A stretch of 63,123 nt of DNA from CAXTKD01 sp964244885 (GTDB lineage Bacteria > Pseudomonadota > Alphaproteobacteria > Sphingomonadales > Sphingomonadaceae), in NCBI GenBank assembly GCA_964244885.1, contig CAXTKD010000018.1, positions 1 through 63,123 on the forward strand. Reading direction: 5' to 3'. This document shows positions 54,311 to 62,032 of this stretch, in pieces. The number at the start of each line of letters is the position of its first letter. Position 1 is the first letter of the stretch. The translations under genes and the position numbers were made by a program. Under the pieces are notes generated by a model that saw only the letters and a program-made list of their open reading frames with translations, did not search any database and was not told the DNA's origin.

Positions 54311-54446
54311 GACTCCCTCTCCCGCCCGCGGGAGAGGGTTGGGGTGAGGGGCGAAGCGCGACAGCGCGAGCGGCACTGCCCAAGCCCTCACCCTCCCACC
54401 GCTTCGCGGCGGGCCCCTCCCTCTCCCGCAAGCGGGCGAGGGGAAT
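54311..54446. repeat. Dispersed palindromic repeat, CTCTCCCGCAAGCGGGAG family
   Basis: Third copy of the family, opposite orientation to 4014 and 7074: gactccctctcccgcccgcg at the left, tccctctcccgcaagcgggcg at the right with inner ggggtgaggggcga and ccctcaccctccc. It separates the PBP1A stop from the prfB start. Confidence 0.8.
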
Positions 54447-54461
54447 TTGAAGGAATTGCCC

Positions 54462-55590
54462 ATGCGCGCCGAAGCGCAAGCTCATGTCGACCGGATCCAG
54501 CAGGCGATCGCCCTGCTAAGGAGGTTTCTTTGACTGGGATCGTGCCCTCAAACGCCTCGACGAGCTGAACCTCCGCGTCGAGGATCCGAAGCTCTGGGAC
54601 GACGCCAAGGCCGCCCAGGCGGTGATGCAGGAGCGCCGCCGCCTCGACGAGGCGATCGCCGCGACGCGCGCCATCCAGACCGAGATGGACGACACCGTCG
54701 AGCTGATGGAGATGGCCGAGGCGGAGGGCGACACCGCGATGGTCGATGACGGCGTGAAGGCTCTCGCCGACCTCGCCGAGCGGGCGGACACCGACAAGGT
54801 GAAGGCGCTGCTCGCGGGCGAGGCCGACGCCAACAACACCTATATCGAGGTCAACGCCGGCGCCGGCGGGACCGAGAGCCAGGACTGGGCGGGCATGCTC
54901 AGCCGGATGTACCAGCGCTGGGCCGAGCGCCGCGGCATGAAGGTCGAGCTGATCGACCATCATTCGGGCGAGCAGGCCGGCATCAAGTCGGTGACTTTGC
55001 TGCTGAAGGGCGAGAACGCCTACGGCTATGCCAAGACCGAGAGCGGGGTTCACCGGCTGGTCCGCATCAGCCCCTACGACAGTGCGGCGCGGCGGCACAC
55101 GAGCTTCGCCAGCGTCTGGGTCTATCCCGAGGTCGATGACGACATCGACATCGTGGTCAACGAGAGCGACCTGCGCATCGACACCTACCGGGCGTCGGGC
55201 GCCGGCGGGCAGCACATCAACACCACCGACAGCGCGGTCCGGATCACGCATATCCCGACCAACATCGTCGTCCAGTGCCAGAACCAGCGCTCGCAGCACA
55301 AGAACAAGGCCGAGGCGATGAAGCAGCTTAAGGCCCGGCTGTACGAGGAGGAGCTGCGCAAGCGCGAGGCGGTGGCCGACGCCAACGCCGCGAGCAAGAC
55401 CGACATCGGCTGGGGGCACCAGATCCGAAGCTATGTGCTCCAGCCCTACCAGCTGGTGAAAGACCTCAGGACCGGCGTCACCAGCACCGCGCCGAGCGAC
55501 GTGCTCGACGGCGCGCTCGACCCGTTCATGGCGGCGGCGCTGTCGCAGCGGGTGACCGGCGAGCGAGTCGTGGTAGAGGACGTGGACTAG
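54462..55590 (+). CDS. prfB: Peptide chain release factor 2, with programmed +1 frameshift
   Basis: 375 residues made by a +1 shift after codon 23. ATG 54462 opens MRAEAQAHVDRIQQAIALLRRFL, then an in-frame TGA at 54531 is bypassed to enter the main frame (DWDRALKRLDEL...). The later part has the GGQ motif (SGAGGQHINTTDSAV) and the stop-recognition tripeptide written SPY in RISPYDSAARRHTSF, where E. coli has SPF. RF2 releases peptides at UGA/UAA. Low RF2 causes frameshifting and restores RF2, a well-known autoregulation. Confidence 0.96.
54519..54534 (+). promoter_or_regulatory. prfB +1 frameshift signal
   Basis: AGGAGG (54519-54524), three bases, then CTT TGA C. The Shine-Dalgarno-like element, its 3-base spacing to the shift codon CTT, the UGA stop and the following C match the E. 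coli prfB cassette. Confidence 0.95.
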
Positions 55591-55614
55591 CCGCAGCAGC
55601 AGCCGGAGAGCAAA

Positions 55615-56592
55615 GTGGCGAACAAGCCGGCGGTCATCTGGGCGTACGATTTCGCGGATGGCCGCGCGCTTCCGATCGAGGGCGACTCCACCGGCCTGAA
55701 GCCCGAGCGCGGCGACTTTCGCTGGCTGCACCTGAGCCTGGCCGACCAGCGGACGCGCGACTGGATCAGTGGCGCGCACAGCCTGCCGCCGGCGCTCCGC
55801 GACATGCTCCTCGATTCGGAGCAGCACCAGCGCTCGCTGGTCGCCGACGCGTTCGTGGGCTGCGTCCTGCATGATGTCGAGCGCGACTTCGACACGCTGG
55901 ACACCGATCGCACGGGGCTGCTCCGGCTCGTGCTTGGGCCGCAGCTGATGATCACCGCGCGGCACAAGCCCGTCCGCTCCGCCGATATCGTTCGCCGCCA
56001 TATCGAGCGCGAAGGCCGCCGGGTGAACGACGCCGCGAGCGCGCTCGACCTCGCGGTGTCGGCGATCGTCGAGAATGTCGCGCGCAACGCCGCCGACATG
56101 GCGCGGCAGATCGAGGCGTTCGAGGACGAGCTGCTGGCCTATGCGGAACGCTTCGACCACCGCAGGCTGATCGGCGTGCGCCGGCGCGTGGTGCAGTTTC
56201 ATCGCCTTCTGTCGGGCATGCACGCGGTGTTCCGGCGGCTGGAGGCCGACGAGGATTTGCCGCAGGCGTTGCTGCCGGCGATCGAAAAGCTCGCTCAGCA
56301 GCTGGGCGCGATCGATAACGACATGCTGTCGATCCACAGCCAGCTTCGCATGCTGCGGGAGGAGGCCGACCTCCAGGCGCAGCAACGGACCAACCAGAAC
56401 CTCTACGTGCTCTCGATCCTGTCGGCGCTCCTGCTCCCGGCGACGCTGGTCACCGGCTTCTTCGGCATGAACACCGGAGGGCTGCCCTTCGCTCACGGCG
56501 GCGGCGGCACCGTCGAGGCGACGGTGATCGCCATCGGCGCCTCGCTCGCGGTCTACGCCCTGCTGCGTTTCCTGGGCCTCCACCGGAATTAG
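55615..56592 (+). CDS. CorA/ZntB-type divalent cation transporter
   Basis: 325 residues. Long cytoplasmic alpha/beta domain, then two C-terminal transmembrane helices with the loop GMNTGG (GMN motif of CorA/ZntB) and the FGMNTGGLPF signature of ZntB-like members. Moves zinc or magnesium; direction not evident. GTG 55615 follows GGAGAG, 24 bp after prfB. Confidence 0.88.
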   Translation: MANKPAVIWAYDFADGRALPIEGDSTGLKPERGDFRWLHLSLADQRTRDWISGAHSLPPALRDMLLDSEQHQRSLVADAFVGCVLHDVERDFDTLDTDRTGLLRLVLGPQLMITARHKPVRSADIVRRHIEREGRRVNDAASALDLAVSAIVENVARNAADMARQIEAFEDELLAYAERFDHRRLIGVRRRVVQFHRLLSGMHAVFRRLEADEDLPQALLPAIEKLAQQLGAIDNDMLSIHSQLRMLREEADLQAQQRTNQNLYVLSILSALLLPATLVTGFFGMNTGGLPFAHGGGGTVEATVIAIGASLAVYALLRFLGLHRN

Positions 56593-56652
56593 CTGAACCG
56601 AAAGCGCGGTCCGGCGTTGGCGTGGCGATCCCCTTGGAATGGAGAGACACCA

Positions 56653-57087
56653 ATGGCCGACAAGACACTCGCCGACATCGCCGAGATGATGAAGGATATC
56701 GACTTCACCATGCTTTCGACGCGCGCCGCGAACGGCGCCATCGCGGCCCGGCCGATGAGCAACAACCGGCAGGTCGATTACGACGGCGACTCCTATTATT
56801 TCACCGACGAGAGCACGCACATGGTGCGCGACATCGCCGCCGACCCCAAGGTCGGCGTGACCTTGCAGGGCAAGTCGGGGATCATCGGGCAGCGCCCGTT
56901 CTTCGTGGCGATCGAGGGCGTCGCCGACCTGATCCGCGACAAGTCGGCGTTCGCCGCGCACTGGACCTCCGATCTCGATCGGTGGTTCGAACAGGGCATC
57001 GACACGCCCGGCCTGGTGCTGATCCACGTCCGCGCCGGCAGCGTCCATTACTGGGACGGCATGGACGAGGGCGAAGTGAAGCTTTGA
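56653..57087 (+). CDS. Pyridoxamine 5'-phosphate oxidase-like (general stress) protein
   Basis: 144 residues. Split-barrel flavin-binding fold: MLSTRAANGAIAARPM, DYDGDSYYFTDEST, RDIAADPKVGVTL. Such proteins bind FMN or haem and are often called general stress protein 26. GGAGAG precedes ATG 56653. Convergent with a DUF1428 gene. Confidence 0.85.
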   Translation: MADKTLADIAEMMKDIDFTMLSTRAANGAIAARPMSNNRQVDYDGDSYYFTDESTHMVRDIAADPKVGVTLQGKSGIIGQRPFFVAIEGVADLIRDKSAFAAHWTSDLDRWFEQGIDTPGLVLIHVRAGSVHYWDGMDEGEVKL

Positions 57088-57115
57088 ACCGTGGGGCCGG
57101 CTCGGCCGGCGCCAG

Positions 57116-57469
57116 CTACATCTCGACGATCGCGCGATAGCCGCCGACGATCATCCGCCTGGTGTCGAACAGCATCTCGCACGCTTCGGGCTTCATGCGC
57201 GGATCGGCCATGACCCTGGCGTTGATGGAGTCGCGGTCCTCGCGCGATTTGTAGGTGATCCAGGCGAAGACCGTGGTCTCGCCGTCCGTCGCCATCACGG
57301 CGCGCGGGAAAGAGGTCAGCTTGCCGTAGGGCACGTCGTCGGCGACGCATTCGACATAGCTCAGCGCGCCATATTCCATCCAGACCTCGCCCGCCTTGCG
57401 CGCCAGCGCTTCGTAGTCGGCGAGCTTGTCGGCGGGCACGGCGAGCACGAATCCATCGACGTAGGTCAT
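57116..57469 (-). CDS. DUF1428 family protein
   Basis: 117 residues. YVDGFVLAVPADKLADYEALARKAGEVWMEYGAL, VAWITYKSREDRDSINARVMADPRM and FDTRRMIVGGY match DUF1428/YbaA-type small proteins, ferredoxin-like in fold. Function unknown. Convergent with the PNPOx-like gene, divergent from ung. Confidence 0.85.
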   Translation of the reverse strand: MTYVDGFVLAVPADKLADYEALARKAGEVWMEYGALSYVECVADDVPYGKLTSFPRAVMATDGETTVFAWITYKSREDRDSINARVMADPRMKPEACEMLFDTRRMIVGGYRAIVEM

Positions 57470-57553
57470 CGCAAATTCCTTTCCTGGGTGTCCCGGAGTC
57501 TAACCCGCGCCGTTGCAATTGACAGCCGCCGCCGCAAACGGAAAAGCGGCGCG

Positions 57554-58246
57554 ATGGCGAGCACCGAAATCAAACTTCATCCCGGCTGGCTGGAGCCGCT
57601 GCGCGCCGAGTTCGGCAGCCCGTACATGGCGGCGCTGCGCGCCTTCCTCGTCGCGGAGAAGGCGGCGGGGCGGCGGGTTTTCCCGAGGGGGAAGGACTGG
57701 TTCCGGGCGCTCGACCTGACGCCGCCGGAGGACGTGCGCGTCGTCATCCTGGGGCAGGACCCCTATCACGGCGCGGGGCAGGCGCACGGGCTGTGCTTCT
57801 CGGTCCAGCCGGGGACCCGGACGCCGCCGAGCCTCGTCAACATCTACAAGGAGATGGAGAGCGATCTGGGCGTGCCGCCGGCGCGTCATGGCTTCCTCGA
57901 ACATTGGGCGAAGCAGGGCGTGCTGCTGCTGAACGCGGTGCTGACGGTGAGGGAAGCCGCCGCCGCCTCGCACCAGGGGCGGGGGTGGGAACGCTTTACC
58001 GACGCGGTGATCCGGCTGGTCAACGACGGCCCGCGGCCGGTGGTGTTCATGCTCTGGGGCAGCCACGCGCAGAAGAAGGCGGCGTTCGTCGATACGAGCC
58101 GCCATCTCGTGCTGAAGGCGCCGCACCCGTCGCCGCTCTCCGCCTACTCGGGGTTCTTCGGGTGCGGGCATTTCTCGAAGGCGAACGCGTTCCTGGCGTC
58201 GCACGGGGACACGCCGATCGACTGGGCGCTGCCCGAGCAGGCCTGA
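57554..58246 (+). CDS. ung: Uracil-DNA glycosylase
   Basis: 230 residues, family 1. Catalytic water-activating motif GQDPYHG (Asp69) and the DNA-intercalating HPSPLSAYSG are present, with VLLLNAVLTVREA between. Excises uracil from DNA. ATG 57554 starts the family N-terminus (IKLHPGWLEPLRAEF); an upstream start at 57488 is possible. Confidence 0.96.
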   Translation: MASTEIKLHPGWLEPLRAEFGSPYMAALRAFLVAEKAAGRRVFPRGKDWFRALDLTPPEDVRVVILGQDPYHGAGQAHGLCFSVQPGTRTPPSLVNIYKEMESDLGVPPARHGFLEHWAKQGVLLLNAVLTVREAAAASHQGRGWERFTDAVIRLVNDGPRPVVFMLWGSHAQKKAAFVDTSRHLVLKAPHPSPLSAYSGFFGCGHFSKANAFLASHGDTPIDWALPEQA

Positions 58247-58271
58247 GGGCGCGGCGCGCCGCCGGCCCGGC

Positions 58272-59060
58272 TCACTCGATATAGATGCCGGCGACCTTCC
58301 AACTGTCGCCCTCGCGGTCGAGCGAGAGAGTCTCGGTGGCGCCGCGCTTGTTGGCGAAATCGGTGCGGAAGCGGACCATGCGGTAGCCCTTTGGCGGCGC
58401 GGGGACATCGTCCACGCTGAGGAGCTTGCGCGACACGACGCGGCCGAGCGGCACGCGCGCCTGCTCGGATGCCGACTGCCAGACCTGCACGGTGTTGAGC
58501 GACTGGAAGGACGCCGTCGTCGCGGCATAGGTCGCGCTCCAGTTCGAGGCGTCCAGCAAGGTCAGGAAGTCCGTGGCGGCCTTTGTGACGGCGGGGTTGG
58601 CTGCCGCCGCCGATGCCGCGGCCGAGTCCCTGGCCTTCCCGTCGGGAGAGGCCGTCAGGGCGAGAAGGGCGATTGCGAATGCGATCATGGCGAGTCCTCC
58701 AATGGCCCAGGCGGTTCGCCGCTTCAGGTGCGGCGCCGCACTGGCCTGCTCGCTCTGTTGATCGGGCAGGGCGGGCCCCGCATCCCCGAAAGCTCTGTCC
58801 CCGAGTGTTTCGGGGTGCGCGCCCGCGCCCGCGCCCTCGCTTTGGCGGAGGAGGCGCGCCGCCTCCTTGCTGCTCGACGCGGAGAGCTTGCGCCGCGCAT
58901 CGCGCAGGCGCTCGTTGATCGTGTGGACAGACAGCCCGAACTGGCGCGCCATCGATTTGGCGTCGTGGCCGTCGAGAAGCAGGCGAAGCGTCTGCTTCTC
59001 CTTCTCGGTCAGCGCCTGATACCCCTCGACCATCGAACCCGCTGTCTGGCGACCGTGCAT
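58272..59060 (-). CDS. Membrane-anchored LuxR-type regulator with DUF4019 sensor domain
   Basis: 262 residues in three parts: a cytoplasmic LuxR-type helix-turn-helix (about 16-72, LTEKEKQTLRLLLDGHDAK, then HTINERLRDARRKL), one transmembrane helix (about 116-137), and a periplasmic DUF4019-like domain (about 155-262, ending SLDREGDSWKVAGIY). This one-component membrane architecture would couple envelope state to transcription. The start (59060) lacks an obvious Shine-Dalgarno; an alternative start lies nine codons later. Targets unknown. Confidence 0.8.
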   Translation of the reverse strand: MHGRQTAGSMVEGYQALTEKEKQTLRLLLDGHDAKSMARQFGLSVHTINERLRDARRKLSASSSKEAARLLRQSEGAGAGAHPETLGDRAFGDAGPALPDQQSEQASAAPHLKRRTAWAIGGLAMIAFAIALLALTASPDGKARDSAAASAAAANPAVTKAATDFLTLLDASNWSATYAATTASFQSLNTVQVWQSASEQARVPLGRVVSRKLLSVDDVPAPPKGYRMVRFRTDFANKRGATETLSLDREGDSWKVAGIYIE

Positions 59061-59127
59061 GCGCGGACGCTACGCCAGGGGAGGGGCGGGGGTCACCCCG
59101 AAAGGTTTGTACCTGTGGGGGACGGTG

Positions 59128-59156
59128 TTGATCGACCTGTGTGAATCACTTATAAG
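59128..59156 (+). promoter_or_regulatory. Predicted promoter of the first BrnT gene
   Basis: TTGATC (59128-59133), 17 bases, TATAAG (59151-59156). Transcription would start near 59163, leaving almost no 5' leader before ATG 59165. Confidence 0.55.
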
Positions 59157-59164
59157 CCGAGTCC

Positions 59165-59440
59165 ATGATCGTCGACTTCGATCCGGCCAAGGACGAGGCC
59201 AATCGGGCGAAGCATGGCGTGCCGCTGGTCTTCGGCCTGCAGGTCTTCGAGGATGATGTGCACGTCGTTCTGCCGTCGCTCAGGCCGATCGACGGCGAGG
59301 ATCGCTACAAGGCGGTCGGATTGGTGGCTGGACGGCTGTGGACTGTCGTCCATGTCTGGCGCGGCGAGACGATACGGCTGATTTCGACAAGGCGGAGTAA
59401 CGCAGGTGAACAAGGAAACTACGATCGCGATCCCGGCTGA
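59165..59440 (+). CDS. BrnT family type II toxin
   Basis: 91 residues. DFDPAKDEANRAKHGV is the BrnT opening and RLWTVVHVWRGETIRLISTRRSNAGE the conserved end; BrnT is a RelE-like ribonuclease that stops translation. Partnered with the overlapping XRE antitoxin gene rather than a BrnA. The toxin precedes the antitoxin, as in brnTA. Confidence 0.85.
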   Translation: MIVDFDPAKDEANRAKHGVPLVFGLQVFEDDVHVVLPSLRPIDGEDRYKAVGLVAGRLWTVVHVWRGETIRLISTRRSNAGEQGNYDRDPG

Positions 59441-59696
59441 CCCGGACGATCCCGACGACTTCGCGGTCAGCGTCGCCGGGTTGGAGCGCGGCCTGATGGG
59501 CCGGCGCATCCGCCAGCTGCGCAACCGCCTCGGGCTAAGCCAGGAGGCGTTCGCCAACGCCTATGGCATCCCGCTCGCCAACATCCGCCAGTATGAGATC
59601 GGCCGCCACATGCCGCCTCCGGCGGTGCGGGCCTATCTGAAGGTGATCGAGGCGGAGCCGGAAGTCGCGGCGCGGGCGGTGGGCAAGGCGGCTTAG
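59406..59696 (+). CDS. XRE-family antitoxin of the BrnT pair
   Basis: 96 residues. An acidic N-terminus, then a helix-turn-helix (GRRIRQLRNRLGLSQEAFAN then IPLANIRQYEIGR) of the XRE family. It overlaps the toxin gene by 35 bases and starts at GTG 59406. It takes the place of BrnA, so it is expected to neutralise BrnT and repress the operon. Confidence 0.8.
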   Translation: MNKETTIAIPADPDDPDDFAVSVAGLERGLMGRRIRQLRNRLGLSQEAFANAYGIPLANIRQYEIGRHMPPPAVRAYLKVIEAEPEVAARAVGKAA

Positions 59697-59718
59697 GACG
59701 TTCGAGCGGCAGCGCCGC

Positions 59719-60140
59719 TCAGGCGAACTGCATGAGGTCCCAGCGGTTGCCGTAGAGATCGAGGAAGACGGCGACGGTGCCGTAGGGCTTGGTCGTCGGC
59801 TCGCGGACGAAGGTGATGCCCTTGGCGACCATCGCGGCGTGATCGCGCGCGAAACCTGTCCTGAGCCTGTCGAAGGATCGTCGGTCCGGAGGAACAGGAA
59901 GACGCGGCCGCCCGCCTGATCGCCGATGAAGCGCGCCTGCTCCGGCGTGGCGGCGCGGGCGAGGAGGAGGGTGGTTGCGCCTGGCCCGGCGCCGGGCGGC
60001 GCGACGAGCACCCAGCGCTTGCCCCGCCAGGGCTGAGGCTCGTCGGCGACGAGGGTGAAGCCGAGCTTGCCGACATATAAGGCGATCGCCTCGTCATAGT
60101 CGCGGACGAGGAGGGCGATGTGAGCGAGGGATTGGGGCAT
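59719..60140 (-). pseudogene. VOC (glyoxalase/bleomycin-resistance) protein, disrupted by a repeat
   Basis: The start reads MPQSLAHIALLVRDYDEAI, a VOC opening, and after FLFLRTDD a 23-bp repeat is inserted. Removing it restores FARDHAAMVAKGITFVREP and ends YGNRWDLMQFA, the typical VOC C-terminus, giving 132 residues. With the 23 bp in place the frame shifts and the product is altered (DPSTGSGQVSRA...). VOC proteins bind metals for lyase, dioxygenase or resistance functions. Confidence 0.85.
59854..59876. repeat. 23-bp dispersed repeat inserted in the VOC gene
   Basis: Plus strand acctgtcctgagcctgtcga agg. The core cctgagcctgtcgaagg resembles a repeat found in many sphingomonad genomes, where its translation appears as STGSGQ-like peptides. 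The length, not a multiple of three, breaks the frame. Confidence 0.7.
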
Positions 60141-60213
60141 CGTTAGACGTTGAACGATCAAAGCGAAAAGGCCAAACTCACGCATCGGTGGCGGCAGTCA
60201 TGAAAGGCAGGCA

Positions 60214-61205
60214 TTGGAAGAAGAACGGCCGATAGACCGACGACGGAAATCGGCAGGGCAAATGACTGCCGGACTAGAAGAAGAGGGAAAAATCACCGGA
60301 TTTTTTAAGTTCGGTGAAGATCGGCTAATGATCATAAAAGAATACGCCTCTTATGAAATAACAATGGCAGACTCCATAGATCCGGATCGACAGAATATAA
60401 ACATACCTAATATACAGCAGAGAATACTTAGAATTGGATCGGAGTCAAAAATTCTACGGGATATTATCCTTACATCTGATTCACTTTTCAACGAGACATA
60501 TCTAAAAAATATTAAGTGCGGGCAGCTAAGGGAAAATGCCCTGAACGCCCTTCAGGAACTGCTCTCGATGCAGCGAGTCTTTGAGCGGCTGAAAGGCGAG
60601 CAGGATTTCCTCATGGGTCAAATCAAAGAGGCTAAACTTAAGGACGGGCTAATAATCCCATATCTAGATGACGCAACTCAAAGTCTAAAAAACTTTTTAC
60701 AAAGGGCCGATCACTTTATCAGAGAGCTGTTCCTTATAACCCGAGAATTCGAGAAAGGTTTCGGGAATATAGACGGCCTGTAAAAAGAGCGAAAAAGGAG
60801 ATTCCTACAAACGAAGTATTCATAAAATTTATCCAGTCAGCAGCGCGCTATGTTAGATTTGTGAGAAATGCGCGTAACTCAATCGAGCACCCGCAAAGGC
60901 AAATGTACGTAAACATTTATAATTTTCAGCTTGAAGCAGACGGAAGCATCGCGTTGCCTTCGGTTGAAATTCGCCACCCGCAATCTAACCAAGATCGAGT
61001 TGGCCTAATCCATTTTTTGGAAGCAATGATATCTTCGTTAGTCAACCTTTACGGTGAGTGGATAGCTCATCTATGCGCCCGGAAGGCTGATTTGGGAGAA
61101 TTCAGTGTTGCGGTCGTCAAAATCGACGATGAGCTTCGACAGAAAAGGCAAGGATCGTTTGCCTACGCGGTAAATGCGGGCGGGCAATGGATGCCGATGG
61201 GCTGA
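60214..61205 (+). pseudogene. AT-rich gene with a HEPN-like motif, broken by a frameshift
   Basis: Two adjacent reading frames that together look like one protein of about 330 residues: the first (60214-60783, helical, ending LFLITREFEKGF) and the second, in the -1 frame and open from 60672, continuing REYRRPVKRAKKEIPTNEV and RNARNSIEHPQRQMYVN, ending at 61205. A single-base loss (or sequencing error) between 60672 and 60783 explains the break. RNSIEH matches the HEPN RNxxxH ribonuclease motif. Marked low GC against neighbours indicates horizontal origin. The start could be TTG 60214 or ATG 60262. Confidence 0.65.
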
Positions 61206-61231
61206 GTCACGGAAATGCTAGACGCCGCCTT

Positions 61232-61795
61232 TTACACTCGGTCATATCGGCATCTGATTTCGAAACGATCAAATTTCAAATTCTCAATTGCACTTCGGAA
61301 GGCTGCGCCGAGTACTCGCAAATCTCGGTTGGCGCCTGCTCCTGCAGCTAATAATGCTAAGTGGGGTTGAAAACTCTTAGCCCCGAAGGCGTTCGCCGAA
61401 AGCGTGCTGGGCGTCCGCCCCGATATTACCTTGGTCGTTTCGAGCGGGAGTATCCTATTACGAAGTGCGTGCATTTCAGTCCGCGCGGGACGTCGCACTC
61501 GTAGGCCAATCGGATAACGACCTTGATCAATATCGGGTCTTGGCCGCTCGCCACCAGGCGCAAGAACCATAAATCGGGTTTCCGAGGTCGGGATGGCCAC
61601 CGAAACCGATTCCCGCACTTCAGCTAGCCTTGGGAGCTTTCTGCGCGCATGGTAAACCGTAATGTGTAGATCTTTCTTGATTTCTCCTTCTTTCACTCCG
61701 GAAGAAAGCAGAAATCTCCTAAGTTCATCTACGGATTCTTTCGACAGAAATAGAAACGCCCAAACGACATCTCGGTGTTTCGGAGGACGTGACAC
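61232..61795 (-). CDS. 2H-phosphoesterase-like protein
   Basis: 187 residues from GTG 61795. Two 2H-type motifs: HIT at 44-46 (in KDLHITVYHA) and HLA at 145-147 (in FQPHLALLAAG); the second lacks the usual Ser/Thr. 2H enzymes include 2'-5' RNA ligases and cyclic phosphodiesterases. An upstream continuation of the frame is out-of-frame thiC fragment, so it is left out. Convergent with the HEPN-like gene and AT-rich like it, suggesting transfer together. Confidence 0.6.
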   Translation of the reverse strand: MSRPPKHRDVVWAFLFLSKESVDELRRFLLSSGVKEGEIKKDLHITVYHARRKLPRLAEVRESVSVAIPTSETRFMVLAPGGERPRPDIDQGRYPIGLRVRRPARTEMHALRNRILPLETTKVISGRTPSTLSANAFGAKSFQPHLALLAAGAGANRDLRVLGAAFRSAIENLKFDRFEIRCRYDRV

Positions 61796-61819
61796 GGCTA
61801 AACTTTCTTTAAATCTATA

Positions 61820-62023
61820 CGCCGCTCGGCAAGTAAATCTCCCCCGCCCTTTGCCGTGAACACCTCGCTCATCTCCGCCATCCCCGCTTCGGCGGCGCCC
61901 GCCGCGACGAACGTCTCCACCGGCGCGTTCTGCTTCGCCGCGAAGTCGCGCACCTCCTGCGTGATCTTCATGCTGCAGAACTTCGGGCCGCACATGCTGC
62001 AGAAGTGCGCGGTCTTGGCGCCT
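61820..62023 (-). pseudogene. Extra copy of the 3' end of thiC
   Basis: Homologous to the last 200 or so bases of the intact thiC gene (62631-62842), about nine bases in ten alike by eye, with a 9-nt and a 1-nt difference. It retains the iron-sulphur segment FCSMCGPKFCSMKI, but one extra base shifts the last residues and the frame runs on to a TAG at 61798. The divergence argues against an assembly artefact. Its right edge is 10 bp from the brnA stop. Confidence 0.85.
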
Positions 62024-62032
62024 ACGCGCCGA

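Noticed and set aside
54388..57048. Minus-strand frame of 886 codons opposite prfB, CorA and PNPOx genes
   Set aside because: Shadow of real genes on the plus strand; residue composition (His, Arg, Asp-rich) is typical of antisense frames.
60672..60783. Programmed -1 frameshift in the HEPN-like gene
   Set aside because: No slippery heptamer (X XXY YYZ) with a following hairpin is visible; a one-base loss or read error is simpler.
61796..61993. Longer version of the 2H-like gene
   Set aside because: Its upstream part is an out-of-frame reading of the thiC 3' fragment, so it is not native protein.
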